NCBI RefSeq assembly: GCF_001270745.1
Contig: NZ_LFXL01000038.1
Coordinates: forward strand, 33,059-97,058
Direction of reading: 5' to 3'
DNA: 64,000 nt
Source of the DNA: Jiangella muralis
Lineage (GTDB): Bacteria > Actinomycetota > Actinomycetes > Jiangellales > Jiangellaceae
How positions within the stretch are numbered: position 1 is the stretch's first letter; the number at the start of each line of letters is the position of its first letter. Shown here one piece after another: positions 54,443 to 63,818 of the stretch. The notes below the pieces were generated by a model. It was not told where the DNA came from and did no database searches. It saw nothing but the letters and a program-made list of their open reading frames with translations. Position numbers and translations under genes: made by a program.

Positions 54443-55309
54443 TCAAGCGGACTTGCGCTTGGCGGCCGCCTTCTTCGCCGTCTTCTTCGCCGGGGCCGGC
54501 GCCTCCTCGGCGTCGGCCTTGCCCGCCGCGCGGTTCTGCTTGGCCTCTTCGACGCTGCGGCGCAGCGCCTCCATGAGGTCGACGACCTTGCCCTCGGCGG
54601 GCGCGGCCTCCGGCGCCGGGATGACCTCGGCGCCCTCGGCCTTGGCCTCGACGACCTTCAGCAGCGCCTCGCGGTAGTCGTCGTGGTACTCCTCGGGGTC
54701 GAAGTCGCCGGAGAGGGTGTCGATGTAGGACTCGGCCATCGCCATCTCCTGCTTGCGGACCTCGATGTCCTCGTCGAGGAAGTCGAACTCGGGCTTGCGG
54801 ATCTCGTCGGGCCACAGCATGGTCTGCACGATCAGCGTGCCCTCGAACGAGCGCAGCACCGCCAGCCGCTCCTTGTTGCGCAGCGCCACCTTGACGACGC
54901 CGACCCGGCCGGAGCGCTCCAGGGAGTCGCGCAGCAGCGCGTACGGCTTGGTGTCGCCGGTGGGCTCGGCGTAGTAGGCGCGGTTCAGCGACGTGGGGTC
55001 GATCTGCGAGAACGGCACGAACCCGAGCACCTCGACGGACCGCGACGACGTGATGGGAAGGTCCTCGAAGTCTTCGTCGGTGAGCACCACCAGCTGGCCG
55101 CCGGGCAGCTCGTAGCCCTTCGCGATGTCGGCGTAGGCGACCTCGTGCCCGCCCGCCTCACAGAACCGCTTGTAGCGGACCCGCCCGCCGTCGGCGGCGT
55201 GCACCTGCCGGAAACTGACGTCCTTCTCCTGCGTCGCCGACACCAGCCGGACCGGGATCGACACCAGTCCGAACGAGATCGAGCCCTTCCAGACCGTTTG
55301 CACAGGCAT
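54443..55309 (-). CDS. ku: Bacterial Ku DNA end-binding protein
   Basis: 288 residues, the normal length for bacterial Ku, which binds DNA ends in non-homologous end joining with LigD. It begins PVQTVWKGSISFGLVSIPVR, contains EVAYADIAKGYELPGGQLVV and MLWPDEIRKPEFDFLDED, and ends in a Lys/Ala-rich tail (PAKKTAKKAAAKRKSA) that helps DNA binding. ATG 55309. No ligD gene is visible in the window. Divergent from the small zinc-ribbon gene. Confidence 0.95.
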   Translation of the reverse strand: MPVQTVWKGSISFGLVSIPVRLVSATQEKDVSFRQVHAADGGRVRYKRFCEAGGHEVAYADIAKGYELPGGQLVVLTDEDFEDLPITSSRSVEVLGFVPFSQIDPTSLNRAYYAEPTGDTKPYALLRDSLERSGRVGVVKVALRNKERLAVLRSFEGTLIVQTMLWPDEIRKPEFDFLDEDIEVRKQEMAMAESYIDTLSGDFDPEEYHDDYREALLKVVEAKAEGAEVIPAPEAAPAEGKVVDLMEALRRSVEEAKQNRAAGKADAEEAPAPAKKTAKKAAAKRKSA

Positions 55310-55425
55310 GTTCTACTCCGTCCGCCGGCACCTCGTTCGATGCGTCCGTCCAAGCCTAGTCTGGCTCGCCACGACCCCGGCGCGCCTCCTGGGCCCAGTC
55401 GGCCCCGCGTGTCACTCTCGAAAAC

Positions 55426-55635
55426 ATGAGGCCAACGCGAAACCTCAACGTCGCGGCGCCCGAGCTGCTCATCGGGTCCCTCACGGCCTGGTGCGGCGAA
55501 TGCGACGCGGAGACCGAGTTCGACAAGGTCCCGGGCGGGCTGGGCGTCGAGTTCGCCTGCCGGGAGTGCTCGGCCGCCGTCTTCAACGGCGACCTGCCGC
55601 TGATCGAGTCGATCTTCCAGCCCGTCGCCGTCTGA
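55426..55635 (+). CDS. Small zinc-ribbon-like protein
   Basis: 69 residues with two CxxC pairs, WCGEC (Cys23, Cys26) and CREC (Cys45, Cys48), spaced as in a zinc ribbon, in RPTRNLNVAAPELLIGSLTA...GVEFACRECSAA. ATG 55426 follows a lower-GC stretch (TCTCGAAAAC). It may be a small nucleic-acid or protein-binding module. It ends 4 bp before the convergent ABC gene. Confidence 0.7.
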   Translation: MRPTRNLNVAAPELLIGSLTAWCGECDAETEFDKVPGGLGVEFACRECSAAVFNGDLPLIESIFQPVAV

Positions 55636-55639
55636 CGGC

Positions 55640-56335
55640 TCAGGCTGCCGCCGCGGCGTCCACCACCCGGCCGTCGCGGAGTTCGAGCGTGCGGTCGGCC
55701 TGTTCCATCAGGGCGGGGTCGTGGGTGGCGACGACCGCCGTCATGCCGCGACGGCGCACCAGGTCGTGGATGAGCGCCATCACCGAGGCGCCGGTCCGGG
55801 TGTCCAGCTGCGCCGTCGGCTCGTCGGCGATCAGCACGTCCGGGTCGCCCGCCAGCGCCCGCGCGATGCCCACCCGCTGCTGCTGCCCGCCGGACAGCTC
55901 GTACGGACGCTGCTCGGCGTGGCCGTCCAGCCCGACCAGCGCCAGCAGCTCGACGACCCGCGCGGCCCGCGCGACCGGGTCCAGCTCCTGCAGCCGCAGC
56001 GGGATCTCGACGTTCTCGGCGGCGGTGAGGATCGGGATCAGCCCGAACGACTGGAACACGTAGCCGATCTGGTGCCGGCGGACGGGGACGAGGTCCTTCT
56101 CGCCCATCGTGGACACCTCGAGGTCGCCGACGAACACGCGGCCGCTGGTGGGCCGGTCCAGCGCGCCGAGCAGGTTGAGCAGCGTCGTCTTGCCGGACCC
56201 GGACGGGCCCTTGACGACCAGCAGCTCGCCCGGGTGCGCCTCGAGGTCGACGTCGTTGACGGCGTGCACCTCGCGGGCGCCGCTGCCGAAGACCCGGCTG
56301 ACGGCGACGGCGCGGACGGCGTGGTTCTCACTCAC
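55640..56335 (-). CDS. ABC exporter ATPase, LolD/MacB type
   Basis: 231 residues. Walker A GPSGSGKTT, Q-loop IGYVFQSFGLIPILTAAENV, signature LSGGQQQRVGIARALA, Walker B VLIADEPTAQLD. It belongs to the lipoprotein/MacB export ATPases that drive FtsX-like permeases. GTG 56335 is chosen: it overlaps the previous gene's stop by 8 bp with AAGGGG ahead; GTG 56353 is an alternative. Last gene of a four-gene exporter operon. Confidence 0.92.
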   Translation of the reverse strand: MSENHAVRAVAVSRVFGSGAREVHAVNDVDLEAHPGELLVVKGPSGSGKTTLLNLLGALDRPTSGRVFVGDLEVSTMGEKDLVPVRRHQIGYVFQSFGLIPILTAAENVEIPLRLQELDPVARAARVVELLALVGLDGHAEQRPYELSGGQQQRVGIARALAGDPDVLIADEPTAQLDTRTGASVMALIHDLVRRRGMTAVVATHDPALMEQADRTLELRDGRVVDAAAAA

Positions 56336-57239
56336 CGGCGACCCCTTCTCCACGACGCTCCAGTTCGTCCGGCCACACCCCGATATGGTCGGGTTCCAGG
56401 GCCAGCCGGACGCGGTCCTGCAGCCGCAGCGCGCCGACGAAGTCGTCGGGCAGCTGCAGCCGGCCGGCGCGGTCGAGGACGGCGAACTCCTCGGCGATGT
56501 GCTGCTCCTGGCCGTGTTCGTCCAGTTCGGTGCGCCGCAGGATCTCCGTCGCCGTGCGGCCGTCGCGGATCTGCACCGTCCGTCCGACGTGCCCAGCGAC
56601 GGCCTGGTCGTGCGTCACCACCAGCACCGTCACGCCGAACTCGGTGTTCGCGTGCCGGATCGCCTCGAACACGTCGGCGGACGTGGCCTCGTCCAGTTCG
56701 CCGGTGGGCTCATCGGCCAGCAGCACCCGCGGCTCGTTGACCAATGCGACGGCGATGGCGACGCGCTGCTGCTCGCCGCCGGACATCTCGGCGGGACGGC
56801 GGTCGCGGCAGTGCGCCACACCCATCGCCTCGAGCAGCAGCTCGACCCGGGACGAGCGGGACCGGCGCCGGGCGATGGCGGCCGGGACGGCGACGTTCTC
56901 GGCCGCGGTGAGGTACGGCAGCAGGTTGCGCGACGTCTGCTGCCACACGAACCCGACGGTGTGCCGCTGGTAGCGGACCCGTTCGCGGCCCTTCATCGTC
57001 AGCATGTCGAGCCCGGCGACCTTCGCCACGCCCGCGGTCGGCGTGTCCAACCCGGACAGGATGTTCAGCAGCGTCGACTTGCCCGACCCGGAGGCCCCGA
57101 CGACGGCCACCACCTCGCCCGCGTCGACCCGCAGGTTGAGGCCCTGCAGCGCCTGCACCTCGACGCCCTCGGCGGTGTAGATGCGCACGAGGTCCTCGCA
57201 CACGATGTCGCGGCGCTCGGCCGCCAGCAGCTCCGTCAC
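56328..57239 (-). CDS. ABC exporter ATPase with C-terminal extension
   Basis: 303 residues. Walker A GASGSGKST, signature MSGGEQQRVAIAVALV, Walker B VLLADEPTGELD, then about 65 extra residues (IRDGRTATEILRRTELDEHG, LPDDFVGALRLQDRVRLALE). These may form a small regulatory domain. It resembles the neighbouring ATPase, so the pair may work as a heterodimer. GTG 57239 overlaps the permease stop by 4 bp. Confidence 0.92.
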   Translation of the reverse strand: MTELLAAERRDIVCEDLVRIYTAEGVEVQALQGLNLRVDAGEVVAVVGASGSGKSTLLNILSGLDTPTAGVAKVAGLDMLTMKGRERVRYQRHTVGFVWQQTSRNLLPYLTAAENVAVPAAIARRRSRSSRVELLLEAMGVAHCRDRRPAEMSGGEQQRVAIAVALVNEPRVLLADEPTGELDEATSADVFEAIRHANTEFGVTVLVVTHDQAVAGHVGRTVQIRDGRTATEILRRTELDEHGQEQHIAEEFAVLDRAGRLQLPDDFVGALRLQDRVRLALEPDHIGVWPDELERRGEGVAGE

Positions 57240-59914
57240 GTCTCGTCACCCATCCGTAGGATTCCCGCCGGCGCCAGCCGCCGTCCCGTCAGCACCGACA
57301 CCGCCACCGCCACACCGACCACCGCCACGAAGCCCAGCATCACGGCGCCCAGCAGGCCGACCGGCAGGTGCACGGCCGGTTGCTCGCCGCCACCGGTCAG
57401 CGACCGCAGGTCGACGCCGGAGAGCACCGCCCACGGCAGCCCGACGCCGAGCAGCAGCCCGGTCACCAGCGACACCGCCGCCACCGGCGCGGCCTCCCAG
57501 ACGACCAGGCCCTCGCCCTGCCGGCCGGACAGCCCCAGCGTGCGCAACTGCGACAGCAGCCGCCCACGCGACGGCGCACCCACCACCATGGTGAGCACGA
57601 CGGCGGCCGCGCACAACAGCCCGGTCAGCAGGATGGCCCCGACGATGGCCCGCGCGGTGCCGTCGTTCACCGGCCCGCGTAGGTCCGCGATCTCCGACGC
57701 CGGGGTGGTCATCGTCCGGTCCCCCACCTCGGCGGCGACGGCGGACGCGGATCCACCGGAGCCGAGGTCGACCAGCGTGAGCCGCGGCGGGATGAGGGTG
57801 ACGCCGGCTTCCTCCAGCACGCCGCGGTCGGCCACCATCCACTGGCCGCCCGACGTCAGGCCGGGGATCTCCGTGGCGGTCCCGGCGACCACGGCGTCCA
57901 GCCGCTCGCTCAGCACCAACTCGCCGGTGACGCCGTCGTCGGCCAGGCCGCCGGCCACCAGCAGCGGGATCGCGCCGTCCGGCCCGAGCTCGGTCAGCCC
58001 GGACGGCAGCGGGTCCAGCGCGGTCCCACCGGCGCGGACGGCGTCCAGCGCGGCGATGTCGACGACGTAGAGCGGGACGCGGTTGTCGAGGGAGCCGACC
58101 TCGAACAGGGTCGGGCCGGGCGCCACCACGGGCGCGACGGCGTCGACGCCCGGCAGGCCGGCGACGGCGGCGAGCTCCTCGTCGGTCAGCGGCACGCCGG
58201 TCACCCGGACGTCCGCGCCGACCTGCTGCCACGCGGTCCGCTCGATGCCGCGCTCGGTGGTGGACCAGACGACGGTGGAGAACGCGGCGATCGACATGCC
58301 GACGACCAGCGCGAGCATCGGGACGAACCCGGCGACCGGATCGCGGACGGCGCGCGCGGCGCCGAGGTAGGCCACGGTGCCGCGACGGCCGCCGAGCACC
58401 CGGCCCAGCGTCGCCATCGGCCGCGGGTACAACCGCATGACCAGCACGCTGACGGCCAACGCCAGCAGCAGCGGCGTCGCGGCGGTGAGCGGGTCGATGC
58501 CGGCGCCGCCGGCGTCCAGGCCGCGGGCGTTGAGCGCGAGGGCGGCCGCCACGGCCGCGCCGACGGCCAGCCCTTCGAGCAGCTTGCGGGCCCGCGACGG
58601 CCGGGCCAGCCCGAGGTCGCGGCGGACGGCGCGCAGCCCCTTCGGGCGGGCCGCCAGCGGCAGCAGCACCGCCGGCGCCAGCCCGACGACCAGCGGCAAC
58701 GCCAGACCTGCGGTCCCGCCGACTCCGTCGACGAAGACGGCGGCGAGGACGGTGGCCAGCGCGGCGGCCGGCAGCCCGAGCAGCAGCCCCTCCGTGACCA
58801 TCAGCAGCCGCAGCTGCAGCGGTGAGGCGCCGCGCGCGCCGATCAGCCCGAGCGCGGACCGGCGCCGTTCGACCATCAGCCGGGCGGCCAGCGCCAGCAC
58901 CGCCAGCGCGACGCCGAACGGCCCGGCCGCGACGATCGCCATGACCGCCTGCGAGCTGTCGTGCCGCTCGGCCACCCGGTCCAGCACGTCGACGGAGCTG
59001 GTGGTGAGGATCGGGCTGAACGGGAGCTCGCCCTGGCCGGACGAGATCACCGGGGCGGCCGCGATGAACCGGCTCAGCGCGTCGCGCAGCGGCACCGTGG
59101 CCTCCGCCCGCGCGGACGAGACGTCCACCGGGTACCAGAGCCGGGTCTCCATCGGCGACCCGAGCGCCGGCGCCAGCGCGGACCACGAGTCCGGGTCGAC
59201 GTACCCGGCGATGGTCAGCACGCGGCCGCGGTCCCAGTCGTCGAAGACCTCCGGCCCCAGCGCGGCGCGGCGGTGTGCCCACGCCGGCGCGGCGGCGTCC
59301 AGCGGCTCGTACACGCCGGACAGCCGGTACGCCACCGGCGGCCCGCCGGCCCGCGGCGCCGCCGGGGTGACCGCGCCGATCGTCCAGCCGACGTCTTCGG
59401 CCGACGTCCGCGCCACCATGACGTCGACGACGACCGGCTGGCCCGGCGCCGGCTCCGTCGCGGGCGCCGGCGGTTCGCCGTCGACGACGCGGACGGTCTC
59501 GGCCCAGTACGGGTCGGCGGTCGGCAGCAGGTCGGTGACGCTGTCGGACGCGCGCACCTCGACCCGCGAGACCGGCGCGGTGACGACGAACCGGCCCGGC
59601 CCGGTCGCCTCGCGCACGGCCGCGGGAGCGTCGTCGCGGACCGAGGCGAGCGCCTGGTCGAGCGGCGCCCAGATCGCGCCGTCGACGCTCAGCGGCGGCG
59701 GTGCCCCGGCCACCGAGGTCACGTCCCGCAAGGTCGCCGGGGTGCCGGCCAGCTCCGCGTGCAGGTCGTCGGTGAACACCTGCTCGGCCAGCCGCGGCAG
59801 CGCCGCCGCGACCAGGGCCAGCACGAACACCACGCCGACGACGACCAGCGCCGCCGCGCGGTCGGCGAGGAACTGCCGGCGGAACAGCCGCCCGGTCCCC
59901 AGACCCGTGCTCAT
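57236..59914 (-). CDS. FtsX-like ABC exporter permease 2
   Basis: 892 residues. The first helix (ALVVVGVVFVLALVAAALPR) is followed by a large extracytoplasmic domain, then FtsX core helices (FGVALAVLALAARLMVERRR, GLLLGLPAAALATVLAAVFV), a second extracytoplasmic domain and a C-terminal set (AIVGAILLTGLLCAAAVVLT, LLGAVMLGFVAVVGVAVAVS). The layout is that of a duplicated FtsX permease. ATG 59914 overlaps the stop of permease 1 (ATGA). Confidence 0.88.
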   Translation of the reverse strand: MSTGLGTGRLFRRQFLADRAAALVVVGVVFVLALVAAALPRLAEQVFTDDLHAELAGTPATLRDVTSVAGAPPPLSVDGAIWAPLDQALASVRDDAPAAVREATGPGRFVVTAPVSRVEVRASDSVTDLLPTADPYWAETVRVVDGEPPAPATEPAPGQPVVVDVMVARTSAEDVGWTIGAVTPAAPRAGGPPVAYRLSGVYEPLDAAAPAWAHRRAALGPEVFDDWDRGRVLTIAGYVDPDSWSALAPALGSPMETRLWYPVDVSSARAEATVPLRDALSRFIAAAPVISSGQGELPFSPILTTSSVDVLDRVAERHDSSQAVMAIVAAGPFGVALAVLALAARLMVERRRSALGLIGARGASPLQLRLLMVTEGLLLGLPAAALATVLAAVFVDGVGGTAGLALPLVVGLAPAVLLPLAARPKGLRAVRRDLGLARPSRARKLLEGLAVGAAVAAALALNARGLDAGGAGIDPLTAATPLLLALAVSVLVMRLYPRPMATLGRVLGGRRGTVAYLGAARAVRDPVAGFVPMLALVVGMSIAAFSTVVWSTTERGIERTAWQQVGADVRVTGVPLTDEELAAVAGLPGVDAVAPVVAPGPTLFEVGSLDNRVPLYVVDIAALDAVRAGGTALDPLPSGLTELGPDGAIPLLVAGGLADDGVTGELVLSERLDAVVAGTATEIPGLTSGGQWMVADRGVLEEAGVTLIPPRLTLVDLGSGGSASAVAAEVGDRTMTTPASEIADLRGPVNDGTARAIVGAILLTGLLCAAAVVLTMVVGAPSRGRLLSQLRTLGLSGRQGEGLVVWEAAPVAAVSLVTGLLLGVGLPWAVLSGVDLRSLTGGGEQPAVHLPVGLLGAVMLGFVAVVGVAVAVSVLTGRRLAPAGILRMGDET

Positions 59915-62900
59915 CGCCGCTCCTCCCCGGGAACCGCCGCCGCCGCATCGCGTCCGGCCCGCGACGCCTGCAGCAGCGCCACCACCGCGATCACGCCGGC
60001 CAGCGCGAGCCCGAACACGGCCAGCGCGCCCAGGCTGGCGCCGCCGACCGGGTCCAGCGCCTGCGGCACCTCGGACGTCGCGGCGCGGGCCAGCACCGTC
60101 ACCGTCAGCGCGGCGACCACCACCCCGCCCAGCGCGCCCGCCACCATCGCCAGCAGCCCCATGCCGGCCTGCTCGATCCGCCGCGACCGGGCCTGTTCCG
60201 ACGGCGCCACGCCGACGACGCGCAGCACGGCCAGTTCGCCGCGCCGCTGCCGCCGCAGCGTCGCCGCCGACGCGACCGCGCCGATCGCCGTCAGCACGAT
60301 CGCCGCCGCGGCCACCGACCAGAACGCCGGCACGACGTGCCGGGCCAGGCCATGGTCCACCAGCCCGGAGCGGACGGTCTCGCGGTCGGTCACCTCGGCC
60401 GCACCGGCCAGCCCGGCGTCCTCGACCGCCGCGGCCAGCGCCGCGGTGTCGCCGCCGCCGGCGCTCAGCCACACCTCGGTGATGCGCTGCGGCCGGTCCG
60501 CGACGCGCAACAGCGCAGCCGTGACGCTGGGGAGGTCGGCCACGAACGCGACCGGGCCGGCCACGCCGGGCACCACCGGCACCACGTCGACGACCTGCGC
60601 GTCGACCCGGGCGCCGACGACGTGCAGGGTGACCGGGTCGCCGACCTGCAGGCCGAAGTGGTCCAGCGCGTCTCGCGAGGCGACGACGGGCACCGGCTCG
60701 CCGGTCGCGGCCGCGGGCGTCAGTCGCACGGTCGCGCCGGGCAGGAGCGCGACGGCCGCGGCCGACAGCGGCGACGTCGTGCCGGGGTCGGCGGCATCGA
60801 GGTTGTAGCTGGCCTCGGCCTGCGGCTGCCACGCCCCGGCGCCGTCCAGCGGCACGTCGGTGGCCGTGCCGGACGCGTCGACCGCACGCAACGCCGTGAC
60901 GGCCGGCTCGCTCGCACCGGTCATGGCGAGGCCGAGGTCGGCGGCGACGACGGTGCCGAACCCGGGGGGCACGGCCGCGACGCCGTCCTCGACGACGGCC
61001 TGGGCCAGCACGCCGTCGGCGTCGGCGACCAGCAGCGTCACCGCGGCGACACCGGTCGCGTCGACCTTCAGCCGCTCGGTGCCCTCCGGCAGCTCCAGGC
61101 CGGTCAGCGACGGCTCCGCGGGCGCGATCTCGGCGGCCACGCGCCCGGCGGGGAACACGTCGTCGCGGCCCTCGACGACGTCGCCCAGGCGGCCGGCCGG
61201 CATCGCCAGCAGCGCGGTGCTCTCGTCGCCGATGCGGGCGCCGGTGGACAGCACGCCGACGGCGTCGGCCGCGCCGCCGACCTGCCCGTACGGCAGGGCC
61301 GACTCGGCCGGGCGGGCCGCCGTGAGCGGCCCGGCGCGGTCGAACGTCACCCGCACGTCGGCGCCGGAGCGGACGTCGGCGAGGTCGTCCTGCAGGCCGG
61401 TCCAGGTGGCCGAGTAGGACGCAGCGAGCACGCCCGCGCCCGCCGTCACCACCACCAGCACGACCACCGACGAGTACACCGGCAGCCGGCGGGTCACCTG
61501 CCAGGCCGGCAGCAGCAGCCCGAGCCGGCGGCGCCCGGCCAGCGCCCGCTCGGCCAGCGCCAGCGGGTACGGGACGGCGAGCAGCGCGAGGGCAGCGCAG
61601 GCCAGCAGCGCCAGCGCCGGGCCGGGTGTGGCCAGCAGATCGGCGCCGCCCGCGCCCGACGCCTCGCCGTAGCGGCGCAGCTGCCAGATGGCGACCGCGG
61701 CGGCGATCAGCGCGACGGTGGCGAAGCTCCAGCCGATGGCGCCGGCGGCGCGGCGGCTGCTGAACGCGACGGTGTCCTCGACCCGGCGGCGGGCGGTCGC
61801 GGCGGCTCCGGCGACCAGCAGCGCGAGCGTCCCGGCGGCGACTCCGGCGGCGCACCACGCGGCCACCCCGGCGTCGACGGCCGGCCCCCCACCGGCGCGC
61901 AGCGCGGCCACCGTCGCGGCCGCGCCGAGCGCGGCCGCGGGCACGACCACCGCGACGGACTCCAGCACCGACCACCACACGAACTGCCTCGCGGACAGCC
62001 CGCGCGAGCGCAGCAGCGTCGTCTCGACCTCGCGGACCACGCCGAGCAGCCGGGCCACCTGGGCGCCGGTGACGATCGCGACGGCCACCAGCACGACCAG
62101 CGGGACGGCGGACACGCTGGTGCCGCGCGCGACGTCGGCGTCCAGCGACCGGGCGGTCGCGGCCAGCTCACCGCTCACGGCGACGCCGCGGACGTCGACG
62201 CGGTCGTCGCCCTCCAACGCGCCGGGCAGCCCCGGCAGCGCACCGGCGAGCGCGGCGACCTGCCCGGGGGTGATCGCGTCGGCCTGTGGCGTGACCCGCC
62301 AGCGCACCCGCGGCGACGGCTCGACGGCGGTCAACGCGTCCTCGGTGACCACGAACGGCCCGTACGCGGAGCCGTCGACGCCGGTCACCTCTATCGGCTC
62401 GCCGAACCAGAACGGATCGTCCGGGTCGGCCGGCAGCCAGGTGCCGGTGACCCGCACAAGGGTCTCGCCCACGGTGATCTCGTCGCCGACGGCCAGGCCG
62501 AGCGCCTCCGCGGCGGTGGCGTGCAGCGCGGTCTCGGTGCCGGCGCCCGTGCCGCCGTCCACCGGCCAGGCGCCGCCGACCAGCTCCGCGTGCTCCTCCA
62601 GGCCCTCGTAGACGGTCAGGACGCCGCGCGCGTCCTGGTCGCTGCCGGGCACGGTCAGGGCGTCCTCGCCGCCGGCCAGGCTGCGGTACACGTCCATCGG
62701 GGCGCCGCCGGACCGGGCGGCGACGTCCTCGCGGACGGCAGCGTCCTGGTCGGCGGGATCCGGCCCGAGCCGGGTGACGGCCTGCACGGCGGCCTCCGCC
62801 GGCGGCGCGGTGCGCAACGCCTCACGGACGCCGTCCTGGCTGGCCACGACCAGGTAGCCGACCAGTCCGGTGGTCACCGCCGCCACCACGAACGCCCAAG

Positions 62901-62952
62901 CGGCCACCGTCGCCACCACGGCGGCATGGGCGCGAGCCCGCTTGATCCGCAT
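59911..62952 (-). CDS. FtsX-like ABC exporter permease 1
   Basis: 1013 residues. The N-terminal helix (ATVAAWAFVVAAVTTGLVGY), a long extracytoplasmic region, then FtsX segments (VPLVVLVAVAIVTGAQVARL, SVVVLVVVTAGAGVLAASY), a further exported domain, and C-terminal helices (SVAAAAIVLTAIGAVASAAT, GLLAMVAGALGGVVVAALTV). ATG 62952. With permease 2 it probably forms the transmembrane pair of a MacB-like exporter; substrate unknown. Confidence 0.88.
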   Translation of the reverse strand: MRIKRARAHAAVVATVAAWAFVVAAVTTGLVGYLVVASQDGVREALRTAPPAEAAVQAVTRLGPDPADQDAAVREDVAARSGGAPMDVYRSLAGGEDALTVPGSDQDARGVLTVYEGLEEHAELVGGAWPVDGGTGAGTETALHATAAEALGLAVGDEITVGETLVRVTGTWLPADPDDPFWFGEPIEVTGVDGSAYGPFVVTEDALTAVEPSPRVRWRVTPQADAITPGQVAALAGALPGLPGALEGDDRVDVRGVAVSGELAATARSLDADVARGTSVSAVPLVVLVAVAIVTGAQVARLLGVVREVETTLLRSRGLSARQFVWWSVLESVAVVVPAAALGAAATVAALRAGGGPAVDAGVAAWCAAGVAAGTLALLVAGAAATARRRVEDTVAFSSRRAAGAIGWSFATVALIAAAVAIWQLRRYGEASGAGGADLLATPGPALALLACAALALLAVPYPLALAERALAGRRRLGLLLPAWQVTRRLPVYSSVVVLVVVTAGAGVLAASYSATWTGLQDDLADVRSGADVRVTFDRAGPLTAARPAESALPYGQVGGAADAVGVLSTGARIGDESTALLAMPAGRLGDVVEGRDDVFPAGRVAAEIAPAEPSLTGLELPEGTERLKVDATGVAAVTLLVADADGVLAQAVVEDGVAAVPPGFGTVVAADLGLAMTGASEPAVTALRAVDASGTATDVPLDGAGAWQPQAEASYNLDAADPGTTSPLSAAAVALLPGATVRLTPAAATGEPVPVVASRDALDHFGLQVGDPVTLHVVGARVDAQVVDVVPVVPGVAGPVAFVADLPSVTAALLRVADRPQRITEVWLSAGGGDTAALAAAVEDAGLAGAAEVTDRETVRSGLVDHGLARHVVPAFWSVAAAAIVLTAIGAVASAATLRRQRRGELAVLRVVGVAPSEQARSRRIEQAGMGLLAMVAGALGGVVVAALTVTVLARAATSEVPQALDPVGGASLGALAVFGLALAGVIAVVALLQASRAGRDAAAAVPGEERR

Positions 62953-63005
62953 CAGCCGTGCTCACCGGCCCGGTAATCGTTTCCCCCACGCATGATCGGC
63001 ACAGA

Positions 63006-63818
63006 CTACCCGGCACGTCGCAGGGCATAACAGGCGACAGCGGTCGCAGCTGCCACATTGAGACTGTCGACGCCGGCCTGCATCGGGATGCGCACCCGCC
63101 GGTCCGCGGCCGCCATCCAGCGCGCCGACAACCCGTGCCCCTCGCCGCCGACCAGCAGCGCCGTCCGCTCCGCCGGAGCCACGTCGGCGAGGTCGATTGC
63201 GTCGTCGGCCGGGGTGAGCGCCAGCGTCTCGAACCCGGCGGCGGCCAGCGCGGCGGGCGCGCCGTACCACTCCTCGACCCGGGTGTACGGGACGGAGAAC
63301 ACGGTGCCCATCGACACCTTGACGGCGCGCCGGTACAGCGGGTCGGCGCAGCGGGGGCCGAGCAGGACGGCGTCCCAGCCCAGCGCCGCCGCGCAGCGGA
63401 AGATCGCGCCGACGTTGGTGTGGTCGACGAGCTCCTCCAGGACGACCACCCGCCGGGCCTCGGCCAGCACCTCGTCCATCGGCGGCAGCGGCCGGCGGTG
63501 CAGCGACGCCAGCGCGCCGCGGTGCACGTGGAAGCCGGTGACGCCCTCGATGACCGGCTCCGGCGCCACGTAGACGGGGACGTCGCCGGCCGCCGCGAAC
63601 ACGTCGGACAGCGCGTCGACCCAGCGCGGCGCCAGCAGGAACGAGCGCGGCCGGAAGCCCGCGGCGACCGCCCGGCGCACCACCTTCTCGCCCTCGGCGA
63701 GGAACAGCCCGTGTTCGGCCTCCAGCGACGTGCGCAGCTGGACGTCACGCAGCGAGACGTAGTCGGCCAGCCGCGGGTCGTCGGCCCCGCCGACCTCGAC
63801 CAGGCGCGGGCCCGTCAC
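63006..63818 (-). CDS. TrmH/SpoU-family RNA 2'-O-methyltransferase
   Basis: 270 residues. An N-terminal substrate-binding part (about 1-110) precedes the SPOUT domain. Motif 1 is LVDHTNVGAIFRCAAALGWD, motif 2 LLVGGEGHGLSARW and motif 3 RIPMQAGVDSLNVAAATAVA, the knotted SAM site. It should methylate a ribose in rRNA or tRNA; the target cannot be told. GTG 63818 overlaps the stop of the upstream TauE/SafE gene by 4 bp. Confidence 0.93.
   Translation of the reverse strand: MTGPRLVEVGGADDPRLADYVSLRDVQLRTSLEAEHGLFLAEGEKVVRRAVAAGFRPRSFLLAPRWVDALSDVFAAAGDVPVYVAPEPVIEGVTGFHVHRGALASLHRRPLPPMDEVLAEARRVVVLEELVDHTNVGAIFRCAAALGWDAVLLGPRCADPLYRRAVKVSMGTVFSVPYTRVEEWYGAPAALAAAGFETLALTPADDAIDLADVAPAERTALLVGGEGHGLSARWMAAADRRVRIPMQAGVDSLNVAAATAVACYALRRAG

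Noticed and set aside
57236..61978. One giant 1580-residue FtsX protein
   Set aside because: The frame extends upstream through permease 1 in a shadow frame; the real start at 59914 overlaps the stop of permease 1 (ATGA).
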